DNA of 64,000 nucleotides from Bog-473 sp963744225 (GCA_963744225.1 CAVUSV010000004.1:558001-622000), one strand, 5' to 3'; counted from the first letter of the stretch, positions 1-10,495 are shown. Made by a program: numbers and translations. The notes: generated by a model not told the origin, from the letters alone.

Positions 1-3000
1 CTCTTCGACGGCCTCCGGGAGTGCGTACTGCTCGCCCGAGAGCCCGGCGACGAAGCGGCCCCCGAGAGCCAGCCCGCGCGCCTCCATGCGGCGCAGGGCC
101 CAGACGACCTCGCGCCAAGGCACCTTGAATGACTCCCGGCCCCACAGCTCCCAGGCCACCACGCCCCAGCGCGCCAGGAGCTGGTAAGCCACCGCCTCGG
201 CCAACGCCTCGTTACCGGGCGAGAGGACTCCGTCGTCGACAACCGGTACGCCGAGCACTTCGGGCCCGGGCAGAAGCGACCAACGCCCCTCCCCTATGCC
301 GGTGCCGACTGGAGCACGACGGCGCGCCAAGCGCCCCGACGGGCGTCGTACCGTCCGGGTCCGCCAGCGATCGCGCGCGGAGAGCAGCGCGCGGACGGCA
401 GAGAAGGCATCGGCGGTCACCAGGCCCCGGGCCACCAAGTCCCACAAACCCTCGTCGACTTCGGCCGGAAGCCGGCCCGTGAGTGGCGCCAGCTCCGGGC
501 GGAAGCACGCGCCGCGGACCCGCAGGGCGGCGAGCACGTCGGCCGCGGCGCCAACCTCGGGCTCGGGCGCGACAGACCCGGACCGCACCGCGCGCAACAT
601 CGTCTCGAGGTCATCGCGCACGACGAAGGCGAGCGGCGTTGCCGGCGAGGGGGTGCCGCTCCGCCCGGTCCGCTCGGCCCGCGGCGTCAGACGTGCCCAT
701 GTCATTTCGCCTGAAAGGCACAACTCGTCGAGCCACCGCGGGTCGTAGCCGCTGATGCGCGCCGGGAGGATCTGGGCCTCCCACTCCGCCGCGGGCGCCT
801 CGATCCCCTGGAGCTGCTCGAGGACCTCCAACAGACCCGCCCGGCCCTCCAACTGGCAGTCGAGAGTCGCGTGCTGCCAGTGCGTCAAGAAACGGACAAA
901 GTCGGCAATCGGTACGGCCTCGACCATGCCGCGGCGCCGGCTCCGGCTGGCGCCGTGCAGGCGCACCAGGAGGTGGCGGGCACACCAGCGCCCGTCGGGC
1001 AACTCGATTGCCGAGCCACGGGCTTCGAGGCGAGCCAGGGCGGTGCGTGCCCGGCCCACCGAGAGCGGTGCACCCAGAGGAGCGCCTGCCGGCAATGCGA
1101 CATCGGCGACCAACTGTTCAACGGTGACCGGGCCGGCGAACTGCAGATGTCCGGCGACACAGGCGGCAGCCACGTCGTCGTCGGTTCCCAGCGCGGCCGC
1201 GGCCTCTCGACGCTCGGTCGCCACCCAGCAGCCGTCGACCGAGCTTGCCCTGCCGTCGGCGACGAGCCTGTCGTACCAACCGGACCAGTCCGGGAACGGC
1301 CGGGCCATTACCAGCGACAGCAGGAGGTCGTGCAATTCGTCGGGATCGCGTGGGCATGGTCGGACCTGGTCGAGCACGATGGCCACGGCCTTCGGATCGA
1401 GCGCCGCGAGCTCGGAAGCGGGCACCGGCAGCCCGTCGGGACCCAGCTGGCCGAGGCCACGGCGCAGCGCCAGGGCCCGTGTGCGCCGCTCCTCGAGGGG
1501 CGCGTCGTCAAGATAGGTGTACGGGCGGCCGCTGAGGATCGCATGGGAAAAGGGCGACGGTTCCGACGACTCGACCGCGTGCACCGCGATGGCGCCGGAC
1601 TCGATCTTGCCCCACACCTCCACCAGACCCTCGACGGAGAGGCCCTCGTGCAGGCAGTCGTGGACCGTCTGGCGGGCCAGCACGTGGTCGGGTACCCCCA
1701 CCGGCCCGGCCGGAGCGTTCTCCTGGCAGGCCGCCAGGCCCGGCCACACGGCGGCCAGCAGGTCGTCCGCCTCCATGCGCTGAAGGTGGATGGGCCGGCG
1801 CTTGCCACCGTTCATACGCGGGAGCACGAGCGCGCGGTTGAGGTTCCAACGCCAGCGTGCCCCGAGCATCGGGTGGGGCAAGACGGCCTGGGTGAGCACC
1901 TCGGCCGCATTGGTGCTCGTCAGCATGGACTGGACGCGGGTAAGCGGAAAACTGTGCTGGGGACCGAGCGAGAGGACGACGGTGTCGTCGTCGGCGGCGG
2001 CCTGCAGCTCGAAGTCGAAGGACACGCAGAACCGCTTGCGCAGTGCCAGTCCCAGCGCCCGATTGATGCGGCCACCGAAGGGGCCGTGGATGATCAGCTG
2101 CGTTCCTTCGCTCTCGTCGAAGCACCGTTCGACCACGATGCGCTCGCGGGTGGGCAGGTGGCCGAGTGCGGCCAGGCCCGCGGCGCAGTACGCGACGACC
2201 TGCTGCGCCACCTCGGCGGACACGCCGGCACGCTCGCGGACCAGCCGGCGGGCGCCGTCGCCGTCACCTGCATGGAGCACCGGTTCGAGCGCCGACCGCA
2301 GGCCGCTGACGGCCTCGGAGAGCTCGACCGTACGTGCGGGAGCCTCACCCAACCAGAAGGGAATGGTCGGGGGCAGGTCCCCGGCGTCGTGGACGCGGAC
2401 CGTGCCCACCTCGACCTTGGCCACCCGCCACGAGTGCGTTCCGAGTAAGAAGATGTCACCCGCGGTCGCCTCGACCGCGAAGTCCTCGTGCACCGACCCG
2501 ACCGTCACCCCGTCTGGGTCGAGCACCACCCGGTAGTCACCGGTCTCGGGGATGGCGCCACCCCCGGTCAGCGCGGCGAGCCGAGCGCCCCGCCGTGCCC
2601 GCAATCGACCGTTGACGGCGTCGTGGTGCAGGTGCGCACCCCGGCGCCCGCGACCGGTCTCGATTCCCCAACTTGCCAGTGCCACCACGTCGTCGAAGTC
2701 CTTCCGGGACAGCTCCGCATACGGAGCGGCCCGCCGGGTCATGGCCCACAGCGCGTCGACTTCGCACTCCTCCGTCGAGGCCACCTCTGCGACCAGTTGC
2801 TGGGTCAGCACATCGAGCGGGGCGACAGGTGGTTCGAGCAGGTCAAGGCGCCCCTCCCTGACGGCGGCGAGCAAGGCGGTGCACTCGACGAGCTCATCTC
2901 GCGTCGTTGGGTAGAGGCGTCCGGCCGGTGTGCCATCGCGATGGTGGTTGGCCCGGCCGACGCGTTGGAGGAAGGTGCCGATGGCCCGGGGCGACCCGAT

Positions 3001-4102
3001 CTGGCAGACCAGCTCCACCGGGCCGACGTCGATCCCGAGCTCGAGCGACGCCGTGGCCACGAGCGCGCGGAGGTCGCCAGCACGCAGACGGGTTTCGACG
3101 ATGCGCCGGCGCGCCGCCGACAGGCTGCCGTGGTGCGCGGCCACGAGGAGCGAGGCGTCGACGTCGCCGCCGCGCCCCGGCTCGTCATCCGCGAGCCGCT
3201 CGGCCAACTGGTGGGCCACCCGCTCGGCCATCTTGCGCGTGTTGACGAACACGAGGGTGGTGCGGTGATGCCGGGTGTGCTCCGCGATGCGGTCGAGGAT
3301 GTCGGACATCTGGCCGCCGCTCATCACGGCTTCGAGCTCGGTTGAGGGCAGCTCGATGGCCACCTCGAGGTCGCGCGGCGTGGCCGCAATCCACGATGAC
3401 CGTGGGCGGGCGGCCGTCGTGGACCCCGGAAAGCAGTCGCGCAACCATGTCCAGCGGACGCTGGGTGGCGGAGAGACCGATGCGCTGGAGGCGGCCGCCA
3501 CTCTCGGTCACGAGCGCATCGAGCCGCTCGAGACTCAACGACAAGTGACTCCCCCGCTTGTCGCGGGCCAGCGTGTGCACCTCGTCGACGATGACCGTGC
3601 GCACGTTGCGCAACATTGCCCGCGACGACGGCGCGGTCAGGAGCAGGTAGAGGGACTCGGGCGTGGTGACAAGCAGGTCTGGTGACTGCTTCTTCATCGC
3701 GGCCCGCTCGGCCGGCGGCGTGTCCCCCGTGCGCACCGCGATCCGCAAACCCGGATCGGGACATCCGAGTCGGGCCGCCTCTTCGCGGATCTCCGACAGC
3801 GGGACGTGGAGGTTCTCGTGGACGTCGACTGCCAGCGCGCGCAGCGGCGAGATATACAGGACCTCTGGTGCGCCAGCGACGCGGGCACCGGCCGCGGCCG
3901 CTCGGTAGGCCGCGTCGATGGCGACGAGGAAACCGGTCAGGGTCTTGCCGGTGCCGGTGGGCGAGGCCACCAGCACGTCCTGGCCCGTTGCGATGTGAGG
4001 CCAGGCCGCAGCCTGAGGGGGCGTGGGGCCGGCCGGGAAGCGACGGGCGAACCAGCTGGCCACGGCGGGATGGAACAGCGACTCAGGCGAGGCGTCGGGC
4101 AT
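1..4102 (-). CDS. lhr: Lhr-type large ATP-dependent helicase, C-terminus beyond left edge, one frameshift
   Basis: Long helicase-related protein (superfamily 2), a DNA/RNA helicase with nuclease-partnered repair roles in actinobacteria. From the ATG at 4102 the N-terminal RecA lobe shows a Walker A motif SPTGTGKT (about residues 47-54), DEVH (173-176) and SAT (211-213). At about 3371-3380 one extra base breaks the frame: before it the protein reads IVDCGHA, after the shift it continues RDLEVAIELP and stays open to position 1. The second lobe has VFVNTRKMAER and the arginine-finger motif QRVGRANHH (near 2970), followed by the long Lhr C-terminal region ending at the edge with GEQYALPEAVEE. About 1,365 residues are inside the window, close to the roughly 1,500 typical of full Lhr. 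The gene lies 56 bp downstream of the methyltransferase. The frameshift is probably a sequencing indel. Confidence 0.9.
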
Positions 4103-4158
4103 GGTCCCATTTCACCAGGAAGTAGTGACCGCGACGACCGGGGCGCCGCCGGGACCGT

Positions 4159-4959
4159 TCAGGCAGGAAGCGGGCGGCGGCCCCAACAGGAGATCATCGG
4201 TGGCTGGGCCAGGTCGAGCTCCCCGGCGGCCACCGTGGCCAGGTGCCGGGCAATCTCGTCCTCGGTGGCGATGCCGTTGTCGAGGAGCTGGTCGCGGATG
4301 AGGTTCACGGTGGCAATCTCGAGGTGGTTGCACGCGGGGTCGCTGACCGGAAAATAGGCCTCGGCCGCCACACCCACCAGCCCCGCCGCCCGGAGCCGAC
4401 GGGGCAGCGTGCGGCCGTAGGCGAGGTCGACCCCACGGTCCACCAACAGTGACCGGAAGCCGCGGCGCATGCGGTTGGCCAGCACCTCCGCGGGACCGTT
4501 CTCTTCCAGGCAGCTGAGCGGCTGGAGCGCCGGGTCGGCGTCCTCTACCAAGAGCACGCCCCCCGGACGGAGGGCCGCAACCATGTTGGCCATGGCCGCG
4601 TCGCGTGCGGGCACGTGCACGAGGACAAGTCGTGCGTGCACAAGGTCAAAGGACCCCCTGGGCGGCGGGTCGGCGCCGACGTCGTGCTCCAGGATCTCGA
4701 CGTTGGGCCCGGCCGCACCGGTGGCCCAGGACAGATTGATGTCGGTCGCGAGCACGTGCCCGTCCGGGCCGACCCGCCCCCCGAGATGGTCCACCACGGT
4801 GGTCCCGCCGGCGCCCACCTCCCAGCAGCGCCAGCCGGGAGCCAGCCCGAGCCCATCGAGGTGCCGGAACGTCGAGGGGTCGAACAGGGTGGCGAAGGCA
4901 GTGAAGCGGTCCATCGCCTCGGGGGCCTCGTTCGAGAGGAGATAGCGGTCTCCGGTCAC
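4159..4959 (-). CDS. Class I SAM-dependent methyltransferase
   Basis: A 266-residue Rossmann-fold methyltransferase. The SAM-binding motif I reads WEVGAGGTTV (about residues 45-54), followed by an acidic strand end at ATDIN and a motif IV-like FDLVHARLVL; RPGGVLLVED matches the post-IV strand of the UbiE/small-molecule methyltransferase group. The substrate cannot be deduced. The start is GTG at 4959, which overlaps the TGA of the upstream patatin gene (GTGA), so the two are probably translated together. The neighbour being a lipid hydrolase suggests a lipid-related or membrane-linked substrate, but this is only inference. Confidence 0.85.
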   Translation of the reverse strand: MTGDRYLLSNEAPEAMDRFTAFATLFDPSTFRHLDGLGLAPGWRCWEVGAGGTTVVDHLGGRVGPDGHVLATDINLSWATGAAGPNVEILEHDVGADPPPRGSFDLVHARLVLVHVPARDAAMANMVAALRPGGVLLVEDADPALQPLSCLEENGPAEVLANRMRRGFRSLLVDRGVDLAYGRTLPRRLRAAGLVGVAAEAYFPVSDPACNHLEIATVNLIRDQLLDNGIATEDEIARHLATVAAGELDLAQPPMISCWGRRPLPA

Positions 4960-5912
4960 GGGGTGTTGAGGGAGGCGGGCGCCAGTTCCGGCGCGGTCTC
5001 GAGGTGGCGATCGAGCACGTCGGCCACCTCGCGACGCCCCTCGTCGATCAGCGCCGCCGTCGCCGAGAAGTCACGGTACTGGCCCGAGGGGTCGCCGCCG
5101 CCGCTGAACACGACCACCTCCACGCCGGGCGGCAGCGAGGCCAGCTCGCGGACGAAGCGCGCGTGAACGGCGACGAAGAAGGCCGTCAGCGCCGCCTCGG
5201 CCGGGCGCCGCGGCGGAGGCGGGTGGTAGTGCAGCGGTCCGCAGAGCAGCACGTAGATGCGGTCGCAGTGAGCAGCGAGGGCGCGGCTGATCGGTACGTT
5301 GTTGACGACGCCGCCATCAACGAGCACATCCCCGTCGATGGCCACCGGAGGGAAGATGGACGGGATGGCCGAAGAGGCCAGGATGGCCTCGACGGCGGGC
5401 CCGTGTGTGATCCAGCGCTCCCTCCCATCGGTCAGCGACGTGGTCACCACCTCAATGGGAATAGTGGTGTCCTCCAGATTCTCGAAGTCGATCCCCGACT
5501 CGATGATGGCGCGCAGCCCGGTGCTGGCATGGACGGCGGCGCGCTTTTGGAAGTAGGCCCAGGGGCCGTCGAACGTGCCGCGGGGGAAGATGTCGGTCCC
5601 CTTGATACCGAGCCAGACCCTCACCATGTTCTCAATTCCTTCGAGCGTCGGGTTCCCGGCGTACGACGCGCCGTTGATGGCACCGACCGACGCGCCGAAA
5701 ACACAATCGGCCCGGATGCCGCGCCGGACCAGCTCCTCGAGCATGCCCACCTGGACCGCCCCCCGACTGCCCCCGCCGGCCAGCACGAAGGCGGTGCGCC
5801 GAGAGGCCCCATTTGCTCCAGCGGGCGGACGGCGGCGGCGGGGCCATCTGGCGCGGAGGCGTTCGGACCAGGTGGGCGAGAGAGCGCCGTCCCTGGCAGC
5901 CGTCTCGCTCAC
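4956..5912 (-). CDS. Patatin-like phospholipase (RssA type)
   Basis: A 318-residue serine lipid acyl hydrolase of the patatin/RssA family. It shows the glycine-rich oxyanion loop GGGSRGA (about 46-52), the nucleophile elbow GASVG (73-77, Ser75) and the dyad motif DGG (199-201, Asp199), so the catalytic Ser-Asp dyad is complete. There is no signal peptide; the first 40 residues are basic and low in complexity. I chose GTG at 5912 because it overlaps the stop of the small membrane-protein gene upstream (GTGA) and sits just ahead of the conserved domain; a longer reading back to 6272 would run through that gene. It forms a coupled three-gene unit with the membrane protein and the methyltransferase. 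Physiological lipid substrate unknown. Confidence 0.85.
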   Translation of the reverse strand: MSETAARDGALSPTWSERLRARWPRRRRPPAGANGASRRTAFVLAGGGSRGAVQVGMLEELVRRGIRADCVFGASVGAINGASYAGNPTLEGIENMVRVWLGIKGTDIFPRGTFDGPWAYFQKRAAVHASTGLRAIIESGIDFENLEDTTIPIEVVTTSLTDGRERWITHGPAVEAILASSAIPSIFPPVAIDGDVLVDGGVVNNVPISRALAAHCDRIYVLLCGPLHYHPPPPRRPAEAALTAFFVAVHARFVRELASLPPGVEVVVFSGGGDPSGQYRDFSATAALIDEGRREVADVLDRHLETAPELAPASLNTP

Positions 5913-6109
5913 GGTGCGGCCCGTGGTGGCTGGCGCTGCTCCTGCGCCTCTTGCCGTTGCTGCCACGCCTTCCGCCCGGCGATGTCGTGACGCACCGCCC
6001 AGAGGACAACGATCACCGCGAGCACGACCATCCCGACGACGAACAGCCCAAAGATTGCGAAGAAGGCAGGGTCCGTGGCCGCTGCCGACGAGACCAGTGC
6101 GAGTGCCAT
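5909..6109 (-). CDS. Small single-pass membrane protein
   Basis: A 66-residue protein not assignable to a named family. After a short Ala/Ser-rich N-terminus, one hydrophobic segment (about residues 16-41, rich in F, V, I and L) is followed by a charged, Gln/Arg-rich tail with coiled-coil character. The ATG at 6109 has a GAGAGG ribosome-binding site about 4 bp upstream. The stop overlaps the GTG of the patatin gene by 4 bp, which supports it as a real expressed gene despite its size. A role as a membrane anchor or partner for the patatin protein is possible but is inference from position only. Confidence 0.6.
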   Translation of the reverse strand: MALALVSSAAATDPAFFAIFGLFVVGMVVLAVIVVLWAVRHDIAGRKAWQQRQEAQEQRQPPRAAP

Positions 6110-6171
6110 TGCGCCTCTCAGGGTAGAGGCGGGGTCGGAGGAATGTCACACCCCGTCGGCACACTGCTCCG

Positions 6172-7014
6172 ATGGTCCTCGTCGCTCCCCCTCCAGTGCG
6201 CACACCTTCCGCGCCGGATGCGACCGAGGGTGGCGCCGGGGCGGACGTCCTCGTGTTGTTGCGTGGAGACACGGCGGCGAGGCCGCGCTTCGATCCCGGC
6301 CTGGCCGGCGGTCTGCGGGCGTGGCTCGAGGACGCCGCCTACGAGGCGGTCGTCGCCCGGGGAGAACATGCCCCTCCTCTCTTCCTGGGCCCACGTCAGC
6401 TGTTCGGCTCCCCGGCAGGACGCGGCGGCGACGCTCTCTCGGACGATGTCGCGCTCTCCCGACTTGTCCACGCACTGTTCCGCCAGCTCGTGCACACGGG
6501 GCAGATCGACGACCCCTTGTGCGACGCCCTCGAGGCATTGCGAGCCGGGGAAGGCGACGCGATGGTCCGCCACATCGAGTCGCTGCCGACACCCGTGCGG
6601 TCGGTCCTGTCGGAGACGTTGGCGTCGCACGCGGCGAACCTGCTGGGACAGGTACCCCGATTCGCCCCGGGCTGGATGCCACGCACCGATGACCGCATCG
6701 CCACCCCGCTCGCGGGCGGTCGTGTGGTACTGCACGGAGTGTTCGATCTGATCGTCGGTCTGCCTCAACGGGGTACGGCCTCGCTGTGCGCGCTCGGCCT
6801 GTCCACCGGGGGGTCGTGGTCCTGGCAGCGACGGTCCCTGCACTATCTCGCCCTGCTGGAGACCCTGCGCAATGGCACTCCCCCGTTCCGCCTGGCTCTG
6901 CTCGATTCGTCCACGGGCCGCTACGGCGTCGAGGACATGCGCGAGGAGCACCTCCGCGCCATGGCCTCCCACATCGCCGCGTGGCTCACCCGCAACGCCG
7001 CTCTCGATGCGTGA
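6172..7014 (+). CDS. Conserved-looking hypothetical protein, PD-(D/E)XK-like C-terminal half
   Basis: A 280-residue protein I cannot name. The C-terminal third (about 180-275) has the order seen in PD-(D/E)XK nuclease-like folds: a VVLHGVFDLIVG strand with an acidic residue, a second strand ending in a TG-containing turn (LGLSTGG), then a helix LHYLALLETL and a strand with STGRYGVEDM. The usual ExK lysine is not visible, so it would be a degenerate, probably non-catalytic member; this is a weak structural guess. The ATG at 6172 has no clear ribosome-binding site. A better one (GGAGGA) precedes an ATG at 6143 in another frame, so an indel near the N-terminus is possible. It overlaps the next gene by 8 bp. 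Confidence 0.65.
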   Translation: MVLVAPPPVRTPSAPDATEGGAGADVLVLLRGDTAARPRFDPGLAGGLRAWLEDAAYEAVVARGEHAPPLFLGPRQLFGSPAGRGGDALSDDVALSRLVHALFRQLVHTGQIDDPLCDALEALRAGEGDAMVRHIESLPTPVRSVLSETLASHAANLLGQVPRFAPGWMPRTDDRIATPLAGGRVVLHGVFDLIVGLPQRGTASLCALGLSTGGSWSWQRRSLHYLALLETLRNGTPPFRLALLDSSTGRYGVEDMREEHLRAMASHIAAWLTRNAALDA

Positions 7015-7812
7015 CCGGCTCACCGGTGAATTGACGGCGCCGTTGCCGGCGGTCGACCCCGCGGCGTGGCAACCCGCCCTCAAAGACGCCAAGTCGATGC
7101 TGGCCGACCTGGCCGTCCGGCGAGCCGGGACTGGTCCATTCCGCGTGACCGACCATGACGTCCCGCGGCACTCGGCGGTGAGTCGGGCGGTCCGGGTGAC
7201 GGCGAGCCCTTCGCGTGGTCGGCCCGAACGGCGCGGCGGCCCCTCGGACTGGCGGCGGTGCGCCTGCTCGTCGCCGGCCGCGCTCGATCCCCCGTGGAAG
7301 CCGTGCAGGCTCGGCTGGCCGAATCGTCGCGCTGGGTGCGCGATGGCAGCTCGTGTGCTTCGCAGCTCGATCGCTGGCTGGCCGGCCTCTCGCCGGCAGC
7401 CCGGGCGGCCGTGGGAGCTGAGGCCGTGACCTGGGCAACCCGACTGTGGGGCGCTCTCGACTGGCCCGCGTTCTCCTCGCCACCACTCATCGGCCGCGAC
7501 CGGTGGTGGGACAGCCCCCACTCGGCGCTGCTGGCCCTACGCGGGCGGGCCGACGTGCGCACCGAGCACTCCCACCTGGTCGTCCTGTCCGGGCCCCGGC
7601 GAGACTCCGTCCGGGCCGAGCTGGCTCTGGTGACCCTCGTCGAATCCCTCCGAGCCCGAGGTGGCGCCGTACCGGGGCGCGTCGTGGGGTGGTGGCCCGA
7701 GTCCGGTCACCTCGTACGGGTCGAACCGGAGCCGACCGTGCTCACGCTGGGTACCCAAGCCGTGGCGCTGGTGCTGGGCGGCGCGGGGATGCAAGCGCGA
7801 TCTGCTGCCTGA
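7007..7812 (+). CDS. Hypothetical protein coupled to the preceding gene, one frameshift
   Basis: An ATG at 7007 overlaps the stop of the upstream hypothetical gene. The first 60 or so residues (MRDRLTGELTAPLP onward) read in one frame; between about 7165 and 7200 the frame must shift, after which EPFAWSARTARRPLGLAAVR leads into an open frame ending at 7812. The whole would be about 268 residues if one base is restored. The C-terminal half is rich in Ala, Arg and Leu with Trp pairs (RWWDSP); no domain is recognised. Strong overlap with the upstream gene and location just before typA suggest a two-gene unit of unknown job. Confidence 0.55.
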
Positions 7813-7859
7813 GCCGTACGGCCGGGGCCCAGCCGGCGTCCTCTATCGTTGGCCCCCCC

Positions 7860-9707
7860 ATGGGAACACGCGAGGACATCAGGAACGTGGCCATCGTGGC
7901 CCACGTCGATCACGGGAAGACCACACTGGTCGACGCCCTGTTGCGCCAGACCGGCGCGTTCGGGGCGCACCAAGAGTTGACCGACCGGGTCATGGACTCG
8001 GGTGACCTCGAACGGGAAAAGGGCATCACCATCCTGGCCAAGAACACCGCCGTGCGCTGGGGCGGCGTGAAGATCAACATCGTCGACACCCCGGGGCACG
8101 CCGACTTCGGCGGTGAAGTCGAGCGCGGGCTCACGATGGTTGACGGCGTGCTGTTGCTAGTGGATGCCTCCGAAGGCCCGTTGCCCCAGACCCGCTTCGT
8201 GCTGCGCAAGACGCTCGAGGCCCGGCTTCCGGTGGTGCTCGTGGTGAACAAGGTGGACCGGGCCGACGCTCGCATCGCCGAAGTCGTGCACCAAGTCGAG
8301 GAACTGTTCTTGGATCTCGACGCTGACGAGGACCAGATCGACTTCCCGATCCTCTATGCCAACGCGAGGGCGGGCTGGGTCAGCACCGAGCCCGGCGTCG
8401 AGGGCGTGAACGTCGAGCCACTGTTCCGGTCCATCATTGAGCACGTCCCCGCCCCGACCTTCGACGAGGCGGCGCCCACCCAGGCTCTGGTCTGCAACCT
8501 GTCGGCCTCGCCCTACCTGGGCCGGCTCGCTATCTGCCGGGTGCACAACGGCACCCTGACCAAGGGCGCGATGGTGGGCTGGTGCCGCCTCGACGGGACG
8601 GTCGAGAAGACCAAGATCACCGAGCTCTACGTCACCGAGGCGCTCGAGCAGGTTCCCGCCGAATCCGCGGGGCCCGGAGAGATCGTCTCGGTGGCGGGCC
8701 TCGCCGAGGTCACCATCGGTGAGACCCTGGCCGATCCCGATGAGCCCGTCCCCCTCCCGGCCATCACCGTTGACGAGCCCAGCCTGGCCATGACCATCGG
8801 CATCAATACGTCACCGCTGTCCGGCACGGACGGGACGAAGCTAACGGCCCGCCTGCTCAAGTCCCGCTTGGACGCGGAGCTCGTCGGCAACGTGGCCATC
8901 CGAGTGGCTCCGACGGATCGCCCGGACATGTGGGAGGTACTCGGGCGCGGCGAACTCCAATTGGCCGTCCTGGTCGAGACCATGCGGCGCGAGGGCTTCG
9001 AGCTCACGGTGGGCAAGCCTCAGGTCGTCACCCGGGAGATCGACGGAAAGGTGCACGAACCGGTGGAGCGGGTGTCGGTGGACGTGCCCGACGAGTATCT
9101 CGGTGTCGTGACACAGCTGCTCGCCCTGCGCAAGGGGAACATGCTCGAGATGGTCAACCACGGGACGGGCTGGGTACGGCTCGACTACCGGGTCCCGGCC
9201 CGGGGCCTGATCGGCTTCCGCACCGAGTTCCTGACCGAGACCCGGGGCACCGGCATCCTCCACCACGTGTTCGACGGGTGGGAGCCCTGGCATGGCGAGC
9301 TGCGGACCAGGCGCAACGGGTCCATGGTGGCGGACCGCCGCGGTGTGACGACGACGTTCGCGCTGATGAACCTCCAAGAGCGCGGCACGCTCATCGTCGG
9401 ACCGGCCGAGGAGGTCTACGAGGGCATGATCGTCGGGGAGAACGCCCGGGCGGACGAGATGGACGTGAACCCCACCAAGGAGAAGAAGCTCAACAACATC
9501 CGGTCGTCGACGGCCGAGGAGTTCGCCCGGCTGACGCCGGCGATGTTCTTCTCGCTGGAGCACGCTCTGGAGTTCATCGCCGAGGACGAGTGCGTCGAGG
9601 TGACGCCCAAGGTCGTGCGGCTGCGCAAGGTGATCCTGGACCAGGCGACACGGGGACGGCTGCACAGCCGGGCCCGCGACGCCCGGGAGCACGCGGGGAA
9701 GGGATAA
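7860..9707 (+). CDS. typA: Ribosome-associated GTPase TypA/BipA
   Basis: A 615-residue translational GTPase that binds the ribosome and helps 50S assembly and stress adaptation. The G1 loop AHVDHGKTT (14-22), the switch II DTPGHADF and the NKVD specificity motif are all present. The EF-G-like domains and the TypA-specific C-terminus (RGLIGFRTEFLTETRGTG and the lysine-rich NPTKEKKLNN) follow in normal order and length. The open frame extends upstream to 7446, but homology starts at the ATG at 7860, within a few residues of the P-loop. There is no obvious ribosome-binding site before it. An imperfect hairpin lies about 50 bp after the stop. Confidence 0.96.
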   Translation: MGTREDIRNVAIVAHVDHGKTTLVDALLRQTGAFGAHQELTDRVMDSGDLEREKGITILAKNTAVRWGGVKINIVDTPGHADFGGEVERGLTMVDGVLLLVDASEGPLPQTRFVLRKTLEARLPVVLVVNKVDRADARIAEVVHQVEELFLDLDADEDQIDFPILYANARAGWVSTEPGVEGVNVEPLFRSIIEHVPAPTFDEAAPTQALVCNLSASPYLGRLAICRVHNGTLTKGAMVGWCRLDGTVEKTKITELYVTEALEQVPAESAGPGEIVSVAGLAEVTIGETLADPDEPVPLPAITVDEPSLAMTIGINTSPLSGTDGTKLTARLLKSRLDAELVGNVAIRVAPTDRPDMWEVLGRGELQLAVLVETMRREGFELTVGKPQVVTREIDGKVHEPVERVSVDVPDEYLGVVTQLLALRKGNMLEMVNHGTGWVRLDYRVPARGLIGFRTEFLTETRGTGILHHVFDGWEPWHGELRTRRNGSMVADRRGVTTTFALMNLQERGTLIVGPAEEVYEGMIVGENARADEMDVNPTKEKKLNNIRSSTAEEFARLTPAMFFSLEHALEFIAEDECVEVTPKVVRLRKVILDQATRGRLHSRARDAREHAGKG

Positions 9708-9759
9708 TCAGGAGGGCACTGCAGGGCGGCGGGGGAGTGAGGCCGCCATGGGTCTCTGG

Positions 9760-9787
9760 AAACCATAAACGAGTTCGTTGACGGTTT
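9760..9787 (+). repeat. Imperfect palindrome, candidate typA terminator and copy 1 of a dispersed element
   Basis: The left arm AAACCATAAACGA (9760-9772) and right arm TCGTTGACGGTTT (9775-9787) pair with two mismatches around a 2-bp centre. It lies 53 bp after the typA stop. The core and about 20 bp of right flank resemble the palindrome at 47791-47814. It may act as a transcription terminator, though no T-run of the usual length follows. Confidence 0.5.
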
Positions 9788-9820
9788 CGAGAAACGTATG
9801 CCGGGACGGCGGAGGTCACC

Positions 9821-10270
9821 GTGGGCGCACCGAGGAACGAGGGTTTCGACCACATGACCGTGGTTGTCACGGACCTCGACGAAGCGCGGCGCTTCTTCGG
9901 GCTGCTCGGCTTCGCCGAGCGCATCGCTGTCGTGGCGTCGGGCGAGGTGATCGCGCGCTACATGGGGATCCCGGGGTGGGAGGCCGACCACGTGACCCTG
10001 ATACTGGAGGGCGCGCCGGTGCACCAGGAGATCCAACTGCTCCGCTTCCACGAGCCGGCGGCGGTCGTCGACGCCGGCGCCGGGTCGCTGGGGCGGACCG
10101 GCTTCAACCACGTGTGCTTCCGGGTCAGCGACCTCGACGCCATGTTGGCGCACCTCTCCGAGCACGGGATCACGCCGCGCAACGAGATCTTCGACTTTCA
10201 CGGACGGCGCCTCGTGTTCCTCGACGGGCCGGGGGTGGTAGTGGAACTGGCGGAGTGGGTGGGCGGCTGA
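9821..10270 (+). CDS. VOC-superfamily (glyoxalase/dioxygenase-like) protein
   Basis: A 149-residue single VOC domain built from two beta-alpha-beta-beta-beta halves. Candidate metal ligands are His in GFDHMTVVV near the N-terminus, His in GFNHVCFRV in the second half and Glu in VVVELAEW at the end, the usual spacing for a metal-dependent VOC enzyme. GTG at 9821 is taken as start because it immediately precedes the first strand. The substrate cannot be inferred. It stands alone between typA and tRNA-Ser. Confidence 0.8.
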   Translation: MGAPRNEGFDHMTVVVTDLDEARRFFGLLGFAERIAVVASGEVIARYMGIPGWEADHVTLILEGAPVHQEIQLLRFHEPAAVVDAGAGSLGRTGFNHVCFRVSDLDAMLAHLSEHGITPRNEIFDFHGRRLVFLDGPGVVVELAEWVGG

Positions 10271-10495
10271 GCCGGGGGCGACGCCGTCACTCCGTGCGCA
10301 ACGCGGCCGCCTGGACACTGACGCCCTCAATGGAGATCGGAGCACCGGTGGCCAGGGTGATGCGGTCGATCGATGCCCTTGTGCCGTTCGAGTTCCCGGA
10401 CCAACTCGTGCTGAATTGAGTTGGCCCGGTGCGCTCAGACCGTTGCCCGACGCCCTTCAGCCCGGTGGTATTCGCCCTACCATGGTCAGGAAGCT

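Noticed and set aside
871..2448. 525-codon open frame on the plus strand
   Set aside because: It lies opposite the Lhr helicase gene in a high-GC region; the minus strand carries the helicase motifs and the plus translation has no domain.
5912..6272. Longer start of the patatin gene at 6272
   Set aside because: The extension is Arg/Gly-rich and would overlap the whole small membrane-protein gene; GTG at 5912 gives a normal length and a GTGA overlap.
6118..7521. 467-codon open frame on the minus strand
   Set aside because: Composition is Arg/Ser/Gly-rich and unlike a protein; the plus strand has two overlapping genes with better codon use.
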